64,000 nt of DNA from positions 434,001 through 498,000 of the forward strand of contig NZ_CP019388.1 in assembly GCF_001971725.1 (NCBI RefSeq). The letters are read 5' to 3'. Made by a program: the position numbers and the translations under genes. Each line of letters opens with the position of its first letter. Within the stretch, counting starts at the first letter, position 1. The DNA is from Winogradskyella sp. J14-2. Its GTDB lineage: Bacteria; Bacteroidota; Bacteroidia; Flavobacteriales; Flavobacteriaceae. Of this stretch, positions 26,443 through 36,065 are shown piece by piece. Under the pieces are notes generated by a model. The model was not told the origin of the DNA, ran no database searches, and saw nothing but the letters and a program-made list of their open reading frames with translations.

Positions 26443-26652
26443 TCCAACTTAATTCTGAAGTGCTTCAAACTTCAATCTATTATAATGTATAACACTTAAA
26501 GCCTTTGAGTAATTCAAAAGAAAACTTATTGTTTCGTCTTTTGGTTCTAGGTTACTGTTTTTTTTTGGGGAAGCGTTAAAGTAAAGGTTTGCCATATTAC
26601 CAAAATTAGGATTATTATATGGCTAAAACGCAACTTAAAACACTTTATTGTA

Positions 26653-27237
26653 TTAATTTGTTAAAACAATATTATTTTGCTCAATAACTTTGCGCATATT
26701 TATAAGTGCATAGCGCATTCTTCCCAATGCAGTATTAATACTTACGCCTGTACGCTCCGATATTTCCTTAAAGCTCATGTCTTGATACATACGCATTAAT
26801 AACACTTGCTTTTGGTCTTCTGGTAACTCTTCTATTACACGTCTTACATCATTTTCTACTTGGTCTTTAATCATACTTTTTTCTGCGTTAAGACTAGAGT
26901 CGCTCAGTACAGAAAAAATACTAAACTCACCTGCATTGTCAAACTTAGGCATACGATTATTTTTTCTAAAATGATCTATTACAAGATTGTGAGCAATTCG
27001 CATTACCCACGGTAAAAATTTTCCTTCTTCATTGTATTTTCCGCGTTTTAAAGTTCTTATGACTTTGATAAAGGTATCCTGAAAAATGTCTTCAGTAATA
27101 TCTCTATCGTAAACTTTAGAATAAATAAAACTGTAGATTTTCTGCTTGTGCCTTTCTATCAATACCGAAAGTGCACTTTCGTCTCCTCTAATGTAGTTGC
27201 TAACCAACTCTGCGTCTTGGATAAGTTCTCTTTTCAT
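26653..27237 (-). CDS. ECF-type RNA polymerase sigma factor
   Basis: A 194-aa sigma-70 family factor of the extracytoplasmic function type. Region 2 contains IEDIFQDTFIKVIR-like sequence (ITEDIFQDTFIKVIR) and LPWVMRIAHNLVIDHFRK, the core-binding and -10 recognition helices. Region 4 contains LPEDQKQVLLMRMYQDMSFK, then EISERTGVSINTALGRM, the -35 recognition helix. No anti-sigma factor gene is adjacent. It is divergent from uvrA with about 200 bp between, including an AGAAGC/GCTTCT hairpin at 27256-27272 in the leader. The regulon is unknown. Confidence 0.93.
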   Translation of the reverse strand: MKRELIQDAELVSNYIRGDESALSVLIERHKQKIYSFIYSKVYDRDITEDIFQDTFIKVIRTLKRGKYNEEGKFLPWVMRIAHNLVIDHFRKNNRMPKFDNAGEFSIFSVLSDSSLNAEKSMIKDQVENDVRRVIEELPEDQKQVLLMRMYQDMSFKEISERTGVSINTALGRMRYALINMRKVIEQNNIVLTN

Positions 27238-27435
27238 AATATTACTCTTTTTGGTCAGAAGCTTAGCTTCTGTACAAGGGGTTAAATTTTTTAAAGTAAT
27301 ATTATGCTATACGCAGATTATTTTGATGTTTATGCGGTAAATATAACAACAATCATTCCGAAAAAACAAAATTTCCCACCAAATTTTAACATTTTATCTA
27401 GCAATAACGCATTTTATCAGCTTAAATAGATAACG

Positions 27436-27443
27436 TATCTTTG
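27436..27443 (+). promoter_or_regulatory. uvrA: Bacteroidota -7 promoter box of uvrA (TATCTTTG)
   Basis: TATCTTTG followed by CA. A TTG inside this box (27441) could be read as an upstream in-frame start, but as part of the promoter it cannot be the real one. Transcription would begin near 27450. Confidence 0.65.
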
Positions 27444-27467
27444 CAAAATTATATGCTCAATAATCCT

Positions 27468-30257
27468 ATGAACACTACTGTTTTAGATGTTAACCCAAAA
27501 GAAAATATCATTATAAAAGGTGCAAAACTACACAACCTTAAAAGTATTGATGTTGTCATTCCCAGAAATAAATTGGTCGTAATTACTGGACTATCAGGAT
27601 CTGGTAAATCCAGCTTAGCTTTCGACACTTTGTATGCTGAAGGCCAGCGTCGTTACGTAGAAAGTTTATCGAGTTATGCACGCCAGTTTTTAGGTCGATT
27701 AAACAAACCAAAAGTAGATTATATTAAAGGTATAGCTCCTGCCATTGCCATTGAGCAAAAGGTAAATTCTACCAATCCACGTTCAACAGTTGGTACAACT
27801 ACAGAAATCTACGATTATTTAAAGTTGTTGTTTGCTAGGATTGGTAAAACCTACTCACCTATTTCTGGTAATGAAGTTAAAAAACATACTGTCACAGATG
27901 TTATAGAGTTTATAAAAACGTATGAAGAACGTGCTAAGCTACTTCTGCTCTCTCCCATTATTTTAGAAGAAGGCAGAACTGTTGAAAACAAACTTCAAAC
28001 TTTACTACAGCAAGGTTATGCAAGAATAAAGCACAAAGACGATGTGCTTAGAATTGATGACGCGTTAAAACAAAACATATCATCTACAAAAGACCTTTAT
28101 CTTGTAGTAGACAGAATTGTTTACAAGGATGATGAAGATTTTTTGAATAGATTAGCGGATGCCATAGATACTGCGTTTTTTGAAGGTGTAGGCACTTGCA
28201 TAATAGAGTCCTTATCAGATAACAAGCATACTGTTTTTAACAATAAGTTTGAATTAGATGGCGTGACATTTTTAGAACCCAATGTGCATCTATTTAGTTT
28301 TAATAATCCTTATGGAGCATGCCCAAAATGCGAAGGTTATGGTGATGTTATAGGCTTAGATGAAGATTTGGTGATACCCAATACAGCGCTTTCAATTTAT
28401 GAAAATGCTATTTTTCCTTGGCGAGGAGAAAGCATGAGTTGGTACAGAGATCAGTTGGTGAATAACTCGCATAAATTCGATTTTCCAATACACAAACCTT
28501 ATTTTGAACTCAGTGACGCCCAAAAAGATTTAATCTGGAAAGGCAACAAATACTTTGAAGGTTTAGACAGCTTCTTTGCAGAGCTAGAATCAAAAGCTTA
28601 TAAAATTCAGAATCGTGTAATGCTATCGCGTTACAGAGGAAAAACAAAATGTAACGTTTGTAAAGGTAAGCGCTTACGCGAGGAAGCAAACTTTGTAAAA
28701 ATTAATGGAGCAACCATTACCGATCTAGTAGACTTACCACTAAATGAATTAACCATATTCTTTAAGAATTTAAAGTTAAACGAATACCAAGAAAAAATTG
28801 CAAAACGTCTACTAACTGAAATTAACACACGTTTAGAGTTTTTAAACAATGTTGGCTTAAGTTACTTAACCCTAAACCGAAGATCTAACACCTTATCTGG
28901 TGGAGAAAGTCAGCGCATTAACCTGGCAACTTCTTTAGGAAGTAGCCTTGTAGGATCAATGTACATACTCGATGAGCCTAGTATTGGCTTACACCCAAAA
29001 GATACCGAACGCTTAATCAATGTTTTAAAAGCCTTGCGCAATCTTGGTAATACCGTAATTGTGGTAGAACACGATGAGGACATTATGAAAGCTGCTGACG
29101 AAATCATTGACATTGGCCCTGAAGCAGGAACGTTTGGTGGAGAAGTAGTAGCTACAGGAACGTTTAAAGACATCTTAAATTCGGACTCATTAACAGCGCA
29201 ATATCTCAATGGACAGTTGGCAATAAAAGTTCCTGAAAAGCGTAAAACATCTAAGTATCATATAGATATTATCGGTGCCAGAGAGAATAACTTAAAAAAC
29301 ATTGATGTAACCTTTCCTTTAGAAATGCTCACAGTTATTACAGGTGTTTCGGGTAGTGGTAAAAGTACGTTGGCAAAGAAAATTCTGTTTCCTTCAATAC
29401 AAAAGAAACTCACAGGCTTTAGTGATAAAGCTGGTCAGTTTAGTGAAATGAAAGGAAATTTTAGCAACATAAAGCATGTAGAATTTGTTGACCAAAACCC
29501 TATTGGTCGCTCGTCGCGATCTAATCCTGTAACTTACGTTAAGGCTTATGACGATATTAGGGCACTATACGCGTCACAAAAGCTAAGCAAAATAAGAAAT
29601 TACAAAGCCAAGCATTTTAGTTTTAATGTTGATGGTGGACGTTGTGAAACCTGTAAAGGTGAAGGTGAAGTGACCATTGAAATGCAGTTTATGGCAGATG
29701 TGCACCTTACGTGTGATACTTGTGGTGGTAAACGTTTTAAGAAAGAAGTGTTAGAAGTTCAGTTTGAAGGAAAATCAATAGATGATATCTTAAATATGAC
29801 TATTGATGATGCTATTGCGTTTTTTCAGGCGCACAATGAAACTAAAGTACAAGGAAAGCTACAACCATTGCAAGATGTTGGTTTAGGCTATGTTACCTTA
29901 GGTCAGTCCTCTTCTACCCTTTCTGGTGGTGAGGCACAGCGTATAAAATTAGCAACCTTTTTAGGAAAAGGCAGCAAAAGTGATAACGCATTATTCATTT
30001 TTGATGAGCCTACCACAGGATTGCACTTTCATGATATCCAGAAGTTACTAAAATCTTTTAGAGCACTGATTGCTAAAGGCCATTCTATAATAGTAATTGA
30101 GCATAATATAGACTTGATAAAATGTGCAGACCATATCATAGATTTAGGTCCAGAAGGTGGAAAACAAGGTGGTAATTTGGTAGCCTTTGGTACTCCAGAA
30201 GAAATTGTTGCAAATAAAAATTCGGTTACAGGTAAGTATTTACGTGAAAAAATCTAG
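27468..30257 (+). CDS. uvrA: Excinuclease ABC subunit UvrA
   Basis: A 929-aa tandem ABC ATPase that recognises damaged DNA in nucleotide excision repair. The first P-loop is GLSGSGKSS and the second GVSGSGKST. UvrA signatures present include QRRYVESLSSYARQFLG, the zinc-binding CPKCEGYG and CNVCKGKR region, SLSSSTLSGGEAQRIKL-type signature motifs (SSTLSGGEAQRIKLATF), and the C-terminal zinc module CETCKGEGEVTI / CDTCGGKRF. I start at the ATG at 27468; an in-frame ATG at 27453 is possible but would be almost leaderless relative to the -7 box at 27436. It is divergent from the ECF sigma gene. Confidence 0.95.
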   Translation: MNTTVLDVNPKENIIIKGAKLHNLKSIDVVIPRNKLVVITGLSGSGKSSLAFDTLYAEGQRRYVESLSSYARQFLGRLNKPKVDYIKGIAPAIAIEQKVNSTNPRSTVGTTTEIYDYLKLLFARIGKTYSPISGNEVKKHTVTDVIEFIKTYEERAKLLLLSPIILEEGRTVENKLQTLLQQGYARIKHKDDVLRIDDALKQNISSTKDLYLVVDRIVYKDDEDFLNRLADAIDTAFFEGVGTCIIESLSDNKHTVFNNKFELDGVTFLEPNVHLFSFNNPYGACPKCEGYGDVIGLDEDLVIPNTALSIYENAIFPWRGESMSWYRDQLVNNSHKFDFPIHKPYFELSDAQKDLIWKGNKYFEGLDSFFAELESKAYKIQNRVMLSRYRGKTKCNVCKGKRLREEANFVKINGATITDLVDLPLNELTIFFKNLKLNEYQEKIAKRLLTEINTRLEFLNNVGLSYLTLNRRSNTLSGGESQRINLATSLGSSLVGSMYILDEPSIGLHPKDTERLINVLKALRNLGNTVIVVEHDEDIMKAADEIIDIGPEAGTFGGEVVATGTFKDILNSDSLTAQYLNGQLAIKVPEKRKTSKYHIDIIGARENNLKNIDVTFPLEMLTVITGVSGSGKSTLAKKILFPSIQKKLTGFSDKAGQFSEMKGNFSNIKHVEFVDQNPIGRSSRSNPVTYVKAYDDIRALYASQKLSKIRNYKAKHFSFNVDGGRCETCKGEGEVTIEMQFMADVHLTCDTCGGKRFKKEVLEVQFEGKSIDDILNMTIDDAIAFFQAHNETKVQGKLQPLQDVGLGYVTLGQSSSTLSGGEAQRIKLATFLGKGSKSDNALFIFDEPTTGLHFHDIQKLLKSFRALIAKGHSIIVIEHNIDLIKCADHIIDLGPEGGKQGGNLVAFGTPEEIVANKNSVTGKYLREKI

Positions 30258-30263
30258 TCCCTT

Positions 30264-31325
30264 TCAATAAATCAAAAAAGCAAATAAAAATAAGAATGTA
30301 GCAGCGAGAGGGGTAACAAAAGCGAGAAAAGTAAATGAGACAACACAACACTTAAACCAAGTTAAAAACCACCCTTGACCATAAAATCGCTTTAAAGCAA
30401 TCATGAGATAAACAAACGTAGACAGCGCAATGAGCCAATCAATTCCATCGGGAATATCCCAAATATAATTAATACCAAAAATGAAGCTAAAAACGGTAAA
30501 TAAAAACGAAAAGAAATAAAAACTAAAAACCAAATGATGCGCATATTGGCCTTTGTTATAGTATAGTAATTTAATTAGCAATGCAAAGAGTGGTAAAAGA
30601 AAAAACATCGCTATAGGAATGGTATCGTAAAAGGCTTTTAAAATACTACCACCTTCCCTAGACTTGTAAAACTTTAGACTCTTCTCATAAAACTTCTGGG
30701 TTAACCAACCATCATCATCATTTAATCCCATATGCCTGTATATGTCATCATCAGAGACGTTTGCATTAATTAAAGAATCTATCTCAATCTGATTAAAATC
30801 AAATGATGTATTAATACCTTTTGAACTTTTTTCGGTAGACGTTGTATTCTCTACTTCATCATTTGTTTCTTCACGTAATGCTTTATTAATTTCTATAAGT
30901 TGTTTGTCTTTAATGTCTTTTATTGAATCTTTTTTGTAGTCTTTAATAGATTCCTTGACCTCTGCTACGTCGCTATTTAATGTCTTTTTTAATTCTTTAT
31001 TTATAACATCGCTTTGTTTTCGGGCTGTAAAAGAAAAAATAAAAAAGAAAATTACAGATATAAAGAGATACATCTGTGCTGGGTGCAAATACAATAATCG
31101 TTTACCATTAATAAACGCTTTAGCCAAAAAGCCAGGCTTTAACATTAAAGGAATAAAGCTCTTTAGAAACCGAGCATCAAAAGAAAAATAATTACTAATT
31201 GTGTTGTAAAATAACACACCAAGAGTGAGCTCATCATTAGTTTTTTGCCCACAATGCGGACAAAACTTAAATCCGTTTTCGTATTGCTGTTCACAATTTT
31301 GGCAAGTATCTAGTTTGGTACTCAT
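30264..31325 (-). CDS. DUF3667-like membrane protein with N-terminal zinc ribbon
   Basis: A 353-aa inner-membrane protein. The first 30 residues hold a zinc-ribbon pattern, CQNCEQQYENGFKFCPHCGQ, i.e. CxxC-x11-CxxC. A conserved-looking stretch follows (LFYNTISNYFSFDARFLK, KPGFLAKAFINGKR) that is typical of the DUF3667 group. Then come about five membrane helices (from about residue 85, then 235-350) separated by a long charged, Lys/Glu-rich loop at about 105-220. It converges with uvrA, 6 bp between the stops. The function is unknown. Confidence 0.8.
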   Translation of the reverse strand: MSTKLDTCQNCEQQYENGFKFCPHCGQKTNDELTLGVLFYNTISNYFSFDARFLKSFIPLMLKPGFLAKAFINGKRLLYLHPAQMYLFISVIFFFIFSFTARKQSDVINKELKKTLNSDVAEVKESIKDYKKDSIKDIKDKQLIEINKALREETNDEVENTTSTEKSSKGINTSFDFNQIEIDSLINANVSDDDIYRHMGLNDDDGWLTQKFYEKSLKFYKSREGGSILKAFYDTIPIAMFFLLPLFALLIKLLYYNKGQYAHHLVFSFYFFSFLFTVFSFIFGINYIWDIPDGIDWLIALSTFVYLMIALKRFYGQGWFLTWFKCCVVSFTFLAFVTPLAATFLFLFAFLIY

Positions 31326-31395
31326 AAGTCTTGGTTAGCTATCATTAAAAGTAATCATTTTCTAGTTAGTAAAAATTTTAAAATCCTATGTTAAT

Positions 31396-32013
31396 TTAAA
31401 TTATTCTTCTGTTGTTGGCTTCTTCTATAGCGCTTTCCTTATCATGAACTTCTAACTTATCGTATATGTTTTTAACATGATATTTTATAGTGTTTGGGCT
31501 AATATTCATCTTTAGTGCAACACCCTTGTAGCTATTACCTTTTGCTAATAAAGATAAGACTTCAGTTTCTTTTGTTGTAAGCACAGAAGTTGGCGCCTTT
31601 CTAAAGGACTCAACTACCATTTTAGCTATTTGAATACTCATAGGAGCGCCACCATTTATAGCTTCTTTAAGGGCTTTTTCAATTTTTGAACCTGTAGCGT
31701 TTTTAGTAAGGTAACCGCAGGCACCAGCACACAGAGCATCAAATACATATTTAGAATTTTCAAATACGGTTATCATTATTATTAGTACTTCCGGGTGTAT
31801 CTGTTTAATCTTTTTTGTAGCTTCAATACCATTGATTCCTGGTAACTCAATATCCATTAAAATTAAGTTTGGCCAATCTCGTTTCAGATTTGCTATTGCA
31901 TTTTCTGCATTCAAATAACTTCCGCTAACTTTAAAATCATCAAGATCATTTACTGTTCGGCAGAAAACCTCGTTTAATGTTTCATTATCTTCTATAACAA
32001 GTACGTTGTTCAT
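31396..32013 (-). CDS. LuxR/NarL-type response regulator
   Basis: A 205-aa two-component response regulator. The receiver domain (1-120) contains the acidic pocket VIEDN, the phospho-acceptor D54 in LMDIELPG, and the conserved Lys in GACGYLTKNA. The output domain (140-200) is a LuxR-type HTH: TTKETEVLSLLAKGNSYKGV, then SPNTIKYHVKNIYDKL. The ATG at 32013 lies one base after the kinase stop, so the two are translationally coupled; a TTG at 32022 could add three residues. It is the likely reader of the CTACC-N-GGTAG dyads in this region, because dimers of such HTH domains bind short inverted heptamers. Confidence 0.92.
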   Translation of the reverse strand: MNNVLVIEDNETLNEVFCRTVNDLDDFKVSGSYLNAENAIANLKRDWPNLILMDIELPGINGIEATKKIKQIHPEVLIIMITVFENSKYVFDALCAGACGYLTKNATGSKIEKALKEAINGGAPMSIQIAKMVVESFRKAPTSVLTTKETEVLSLLAKGNSYKGVALKMNISPNTIKYHVKNIYDKLEVHDKESAIEEANNRRII

Positions 32014-32014
32014 T

Positions 32015-33805
32015 TTAGGCAATTTTTAAAGCTTCAAAATTTGGAATTTTTCCTTTGAAACATATTTCGGTTCCGTTTTTATTTGAACTAATTTTTAAAT
32101 TACAATTAATTTTTTTTGCACGTTGTGTCATATTTAAAAGACCATTTTTTGATGTCATTTGAGAGTGGTTAAAACCAATACCATCATCTTTAAATACAAT
32201 ATGTATATTATCACTTTTACAAATAAAATTTAAATTCAAATTGGTGGCCTTGGCATGTTTTACAGCGTTGGTAATGGCCTCTTTAAAAATTAATATTATT
32301 TGTCTATTCCAATAGTAAGGTACATTAATATTCTTTTCAATATCGCAACTTAAGAGCAAATCAATTTCAAAATTTGATGTAAAATCTTCAGCAAAATCCG
32401 CTAAATATGCATATACATCTTCAGCCGAGCCATTATCTGATTTTAGAGAGAACATAAAATCTCTAGTACCACTATACAGTTCATCTGCATCTTGTTTTAT
32501 AATTTCAAAAGCATCTAACATTTCTAACTTATTTTTTTTCTTATTATTTTTTATCACATAGTCGGATAGTGTGGTGATCCTGGCCAATTTATTCCCCAGA
32601 TCATCATGAAAATCTTTAGCAATATTATCTCTTACAATGTCAAGTTCTTTTTGAAGTCTTTCCATTTTATCAATAAGCGCTTTTAGCTGCTTGTTTTTAG
32701 ATTTAAACTTTTTGAGTTGCCATAAAACCATTAACGTAATAACTACTATTGCTAAAACAAAAATGATGAGTAGTAAATTATTTTTCTGCGTTATTGTTAA
32801 GTCTTTATTGTAAGATTCTGCCTTGAGTATAGCATTCTCCTTTTCTTTTTTTTCAGTTTCGTATTTGCGCTCCAACTCTAAAACCTTCTCTTTTCTGCTT
32901 TGCAGATCGAGACTATCACTCAATGCAAATACTTGTTTTTGAATATTAAATGCTTTTTTAAATTGATTTTTTGCTGCTAATATTTCTGCTTTCAAACTTA
33001 ATGCGTCTAAAATTGCAGGATCTCGTTTTTGTACTTCTGCCAATGCTAAAACTTTTTTAACATCAGCCAATGCTAAATCAAAGTTACCAATGTTAAAATA
33101 GGCTTTACATCTGTAATACATCGCATCATCTTTGTGATTAAGTCTTAAGTTATCCCAGAACTTATTTTCCAAGGTATTGACTGTAGAAATAACATTTTCA
33201 TATTTTTTTGACTCTAAATCGTTTTTTGCAATAAACTTTAAAATGTATGCTTCTAATTCTTTGTCATTTATCTTTTTTATTAAGTATAAAGCATCATCTA
33301 ACACTAAATTAGAACTGTCAATTTCTTTTAAAGCACTGTAAGATGATGCCAAATTTGTTAGCGTAGAGACGTAACCTAGAGAATCTTCCTCTATGTATGA
33401 CTCTTTAAGAATTTCTTTATAAATGTTTTTCGCCTTTTCAAATTCGTCTAACTTACTTAAAATGGCACCAATATTATTTTTTAGATCAAAATAGGTTTTT
33501 CTATAGCCTAGTTTCTTTGCCATGTCTGAAGCTTCATAAGCTTTTGCAACACATTTCTCATAATCACCCTGAAGAAAGTAATAGAAAGCAGTTTTGTCTT
33601 TTAGTGCCATTTTAAAAGAATCTATTGGCTTATCATGGACTTCAAAATTAAGTTTGTCTAATATTTTTTTTCCTAAAATTGGTTTGTCATTTCTTATTAA
33701 AAGAACTGCGCTATCTAATAACTTATTTAAGTCTTTATTGCTTTGTGCATAGCTTATGCAGTAACAATTTAAAATGCATAAAATACTGATAAGTTTTTCT
33801 TTCAT
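32015..33805 (-). CDS. TPR-containing sensor histidine kinase (HisKA_3 type)
   Basis: A 596-aa membrane kinase. An N-terminal signal peptide (to about residue 20, SYAQ) exports a sensor of TPR repeats (about 25-300) into the periplasm. A coiled coil (about 305-335) leads to one membrane helix (about 342-364). The cytoplasmic part has the HisKA_3 phosphorylation motif AKDFHDDLGNKLARI with H400, and a HATPase domain with EAITNAVKHAKA and DDGIGF. It partners with the downstream response regulator. The ATG at 33805 follows directly on the putative promoter; a GTG at 33820 is too close to a -7-like box. Its signal is unknown. Confidence 0.92.
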   Translation of the reverse strand: MKEKLISILCILNCYCISYAQSNKDLNKLLDSAVLLIRNDKPILGKKILDKLNFEVHDKPIDSFKMALKDKTAFYYFLQGDYEKCVAKAYEASDMAKKLGYRKTYFDLKNNIGAILSKLDEFEKAKNIYKEILKESYIEEDSLGYVSTLTNLASSYSALKEIDSSNLVLDDALYLIKKINDKELEAYILKFIAKNDLESKKYENVISTVNTLENKFWDNLRLNHKDDAMYYRCKAYFNIGNFDLALADVKKVLALAEVQKRDPAILDALSLKAEILAAKNQFKKAFNIQKQVFALSDSLDLQSRKEKVLELERKYETEKKEKENAILKAESYNKDLTITQKNNLLLIIFVLAIVVITLMVLWQLKKFKSKNKQLKALIDKMERLQKELDIVRDNIAKDFHDDLGNKLARITTLSDYVIKNNKKKNKLEMLDAFEIIKQDADELYSGTRDFMFSLKSDNGSAEDVYAYLADFAEDFTSNFEIDLLLSCDIEKNINVPYYWNRQIILIFKEAITNAVKHAKATNLNLNFICKSDNIHIVFKDDGIGFNHSQMTSKNGLLNMTQRAKKINCNLKISSNKNGTEICFKGKIPNFEALKIA

Positions 33806-33833
33806 AGAAAAAAGATACACAATTTAATGAAAT

Positions 33834-33860
33834 TCAACCTACCCAAAATGGGTAGGTTGA
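33834..33860. promoter_or_regulatory. Perfect 12-bp-arm palindrome upstream of the kinase operon (operator)
   Basis: TCAACCTACCCA, spacer AAA, TGGGTAGGTTGA. The core CTACCCA-N3-TGGGTAG is the same dyad as at 34105. On the minus strand, TATCTTTT lies at 33817-33810, 40 bp from the equivalent motif start (one base less than the others, last base not G), so a promoter here is possible but weaker. Confidence 0.7.
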
Positions 33861-34042
33861 TAAGGCATAGCACAATATCCAAATCATTGCTATTATATCA
33901 TTAATTATCAATGTTTTGTACTATTCCCTTTTATTTTAGAAATGCTTTATGTGCAACTAAAACCTCTAATTATCAAATAGCTTATTTAAGTGCACGATAT
34001 TTCTGTTAATTATAGCTCGCAGAGGTTGATTAAGAGTATACT

Positions 34043-34091
34043 CAAAATTAAAAGCTTGAAGATTTTCTTGTACTACCCAGAACAGGTGGTT
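34043..34091 (-). promoter_or_regulatory. Operator plus promoter facing the two-component operon
   Basis: Minus-strand motif: AACCACCTGTTC then TGGGTAGTAC (34091 to 34070). TAATTTTG, a TAnnTTTG -7 box, begins exactly 41 bp after the motif start (34050-34043). The transcript would read leftward into the kinase gene with a leader of about 230 nt. Confidence 0.65.
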
Positions 34092-34104
34092 ACGTTTAAA
34101 ACAA

Positions 34105-34153
34105 ACCTACCTAAACTAGGTAGTACAGCAAGTAAGCCTCATCTCTAAATTTG
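34105..34153 (+). promoter_or_regulatory. Operator plus promoter of the 603-aa exported protein
   Basis: ACCTACCTAAAC then TAGGTAGTAC at 34105-34126, an exact CTACCTA-N3-TAGGTAG dyad. TAAATTTG at 34146-34153 starts 41 bp after the motif start. The ATG at 34177 follows 23 bp after the box. The rest of the 356-bp intergenic region (33861-34042) shows nothing else recognisable. Confidence 0.7.
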
Positions 34154-34176
34154 AAATCTATTTTAAATACTACACC

Positions 34177-35988
34177 ATGAAAAAACGTTATTTTATCTTA
34201 CTGTGCCTTATTGCCTCTTTGGGATACCACAACAACCTTGATGCGCAAGGTCTTTTAAAGCGTTTAAAAAATAAGGTCACTAAATCCGCAAAGGACAGTA
34301 TTAGAAATAAAAAGAGCGAACTCGAGGATAAAGTACTGCAGACGGCTGATTTATCTAGCACATTGAAAACCTCTAAAAATAGTATTGAAAAATCAGTCAA
34401 TAGTATTTTTGGTTGTGAGAACTCAGGTAGCGAAATCATTTCTAAAGGTCATAAGGACTACGTTCAATACAAAAGTATTGAAAAGAAAGTTGAAACTGCA
34501 GAACGCTATGCGCAAAGCAATAATTGGAACATGGTCAAGGATCAGTTAGATATGGCTGAAAACTCAATGAAGACTTTATTTAAAAAATCACCAAATGCAG
34601 ATATTTCAGAACTCTGTAAAAGAATAGCAGGTCTAAAGAGAGAGAATACTTCTGGCGTTTCTGATACACAAGATATTAACACGCTCATTAGTTTTTTTAA
34701 TCGATACCATGGACAAAAAATGCCTGGTGGTCAACATATTGCCAACCCAGATCGCTACAATTTTTTGAACAATGGTGGTGACTTTTTAAAAATAGCTTCG
34801 AAATTTAATAGAACAGAACTTTTACAATCCTTAAAAAGTTCTACAAACTCAAGAGCTAAACGCTTAGAGGAAATACTATTTGACTATCCAGACTTTATTA
34901 ATCGCGAAAAAATACCCGTATTTTTGATGAGTAAATTAGATAATGCCAATAACGATGCCGGTTTAGATCAATCTGCTACAGCAAAACGTATTAAGGAAGT
35001 TGCAGAAGGCTTACTTAATATCGCAGGATCTAACCAAGGGCTTCAAAATGTTGTGAATTTTAGTGACAAACAATTAGCTAAGGCAGAACAAGCTATGGTA
35101 TCGGTTTATACGTCCGACTTCCATAAAGACAACGTTGGAAAAGTTATCCTTACTAAAAAAACATTCACTCCAGGCAATGAAAGTAGCGTTGAAATAAACC
35201 CAAAATTTGTTTCTGGTGATCAAATTATCGGAACAATATATTTACCAGCAAGTATAGAAGATGCTGTAGGGAGTTGGAACCAAAGCACTGGAAGTGGCAA
35301 TCTTGAAATTGTTTTAGAGGATGACGCTTTTAACAGACTTAATGGACCTTATGATACCGGTTTAACAGCAACTAATGCAGACTATACTGTTAAAATAGCA
35401 CCCGAAACTCCAAAGTCGCAGAGTTGGATACAGTTTGTATTGCTTCCTAATCTAAATTCAAACATTAAAAAGGACATCGTTAATAGAAACATCACACCCA
35501 TTTTTACGGCAGATTGGATGGCTTTACAACCAGAAAGAAACAAGAAATGGAATGTCATAGTAAAAGCCAAAGGACCAAAGACCAAAAGCCAGACCTATAA
35601 AGGAGAGTTTTATATAGATCTTAGCAAAAATGAAGGTGCAAATTATTATAAAAAAACTGCCAACAAAATGATGGATAACTTTATTGCAGATACTCCCTTA
35701 CCTAGTGCCGCATATCGCGATTCAGGTTTAGAATCACAATTACTCAACATTATGAGTGCAAAGAATTGGGACGAAAAATTTGAAAAAACGTATCTACAAA
35801 CCAAATGGCGTTGGGTAAAACCCATTGGTGTAGAGCCATGGCAAGAAATGGATGCAACGTTTACTTACCGTAAGGATGATGGATCTTGTGGTTACCACAC
35901 CTATACATTTAGAAAATACGGAAGCAAACAACCACAAAGTTGGGGAGCAGCCAAGCTTAAGGTTAGGTTAAGCTGCAGTAAGCTCTAA
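34177..35988 (+). CDS. Exported protein of unknown function, putative regulon member
   Basis: A 603-aa protein with a signal peptide (about residues 1-23, ending LDAQ). The mature N-terminus is strongly basic and helical (LLKRLKNKVTKSAKDSIRNKK), followed by a heptad-rich region to about 160 (VETAERYAQSNNWNMVKDQ). The middle is helical with a cluster around 170-300. The C-terminal third (about 400-603) is beta-rich with W/Y residues and ends in a Cys-containing module (SCGYHTYTFRKY, RLSCSKL). No T9SS sorting domain and no enzymatic motif is visible. A dyad and -7 box precede it, so it is probably controlled by the adjacent two-component system. Confidence 0.8.
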   Translation: MKKRYFILLCLIASLGYHNNLDAQGLLKRLKNKVTKSAKDSIRNKKSELEDKVLQTADLSSTLKTSKNSIEKSVNSIFGCENSGSEIISKGHKDYVQYKSIEKKVETAERYAQSNNWNMVKDQLDMAENSMKTLFKKSPNADISELCKRIAGLKRENTSGVSDTQDINTLISFFNRYHGQKMPGGQHIANPDRYNFLNNGGDFLKIASKFNRTELLQSLKSSTNSRAKRLEEILFDYPDFINREKIPVFLMSKLDNANNDAGLDQSATAKRIKEVAEGLLNIAGSNQGLQNVVNFSDKQLAKAEQAMVSVYTSDFHKDNVGKVILTKKTFTPGNESSVEINPKFVSGDQIIGTIYLPASIEDAVGSWNQSTGSGNLEIVLEDDAFNRLNGPYDTGLTATNADYTVKIAPETPKSQSWIQFVLLPNLNSNIKKDIVNRNITPIFTADWMALQPERNKKWNVIVKAKGPKTKSQTYKGEFYIDLSKNEGANYYKKTANKMMDNFIADTPLPSAAYRDSGLESQLLNIMSAKNWDEKFEKTYLQTKWRWVKPIGVEPWQEMDATFTYRKDDGSCGYHTYTFRKYGSKQPQSWGAAKLKVRLSCSKL

Positions 35989-35989
35989 A

Positions 35990-36038
35990 ACCCACCTATA
36001 TGAGGTAGTACAACAACATTAAATTCGAACTAAATTTG
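35990..36038 (+). promoter_or_regulatory. Operator plus promoter of the 54-codon gene
   Basis: ACCCACCTATAT then GAGGTAGTAC (35990-36011), beginning one base after the stop of the 603-aa gene. TAAATTTG at 36031-36038 starts exactly 41 bp after the motif start. The ATG at 36066 follows 27 bp after the box. Confidence 0.65.
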
Positions 36039-36065
36039 AACAGTATTAATCAATAAATTTTCATT

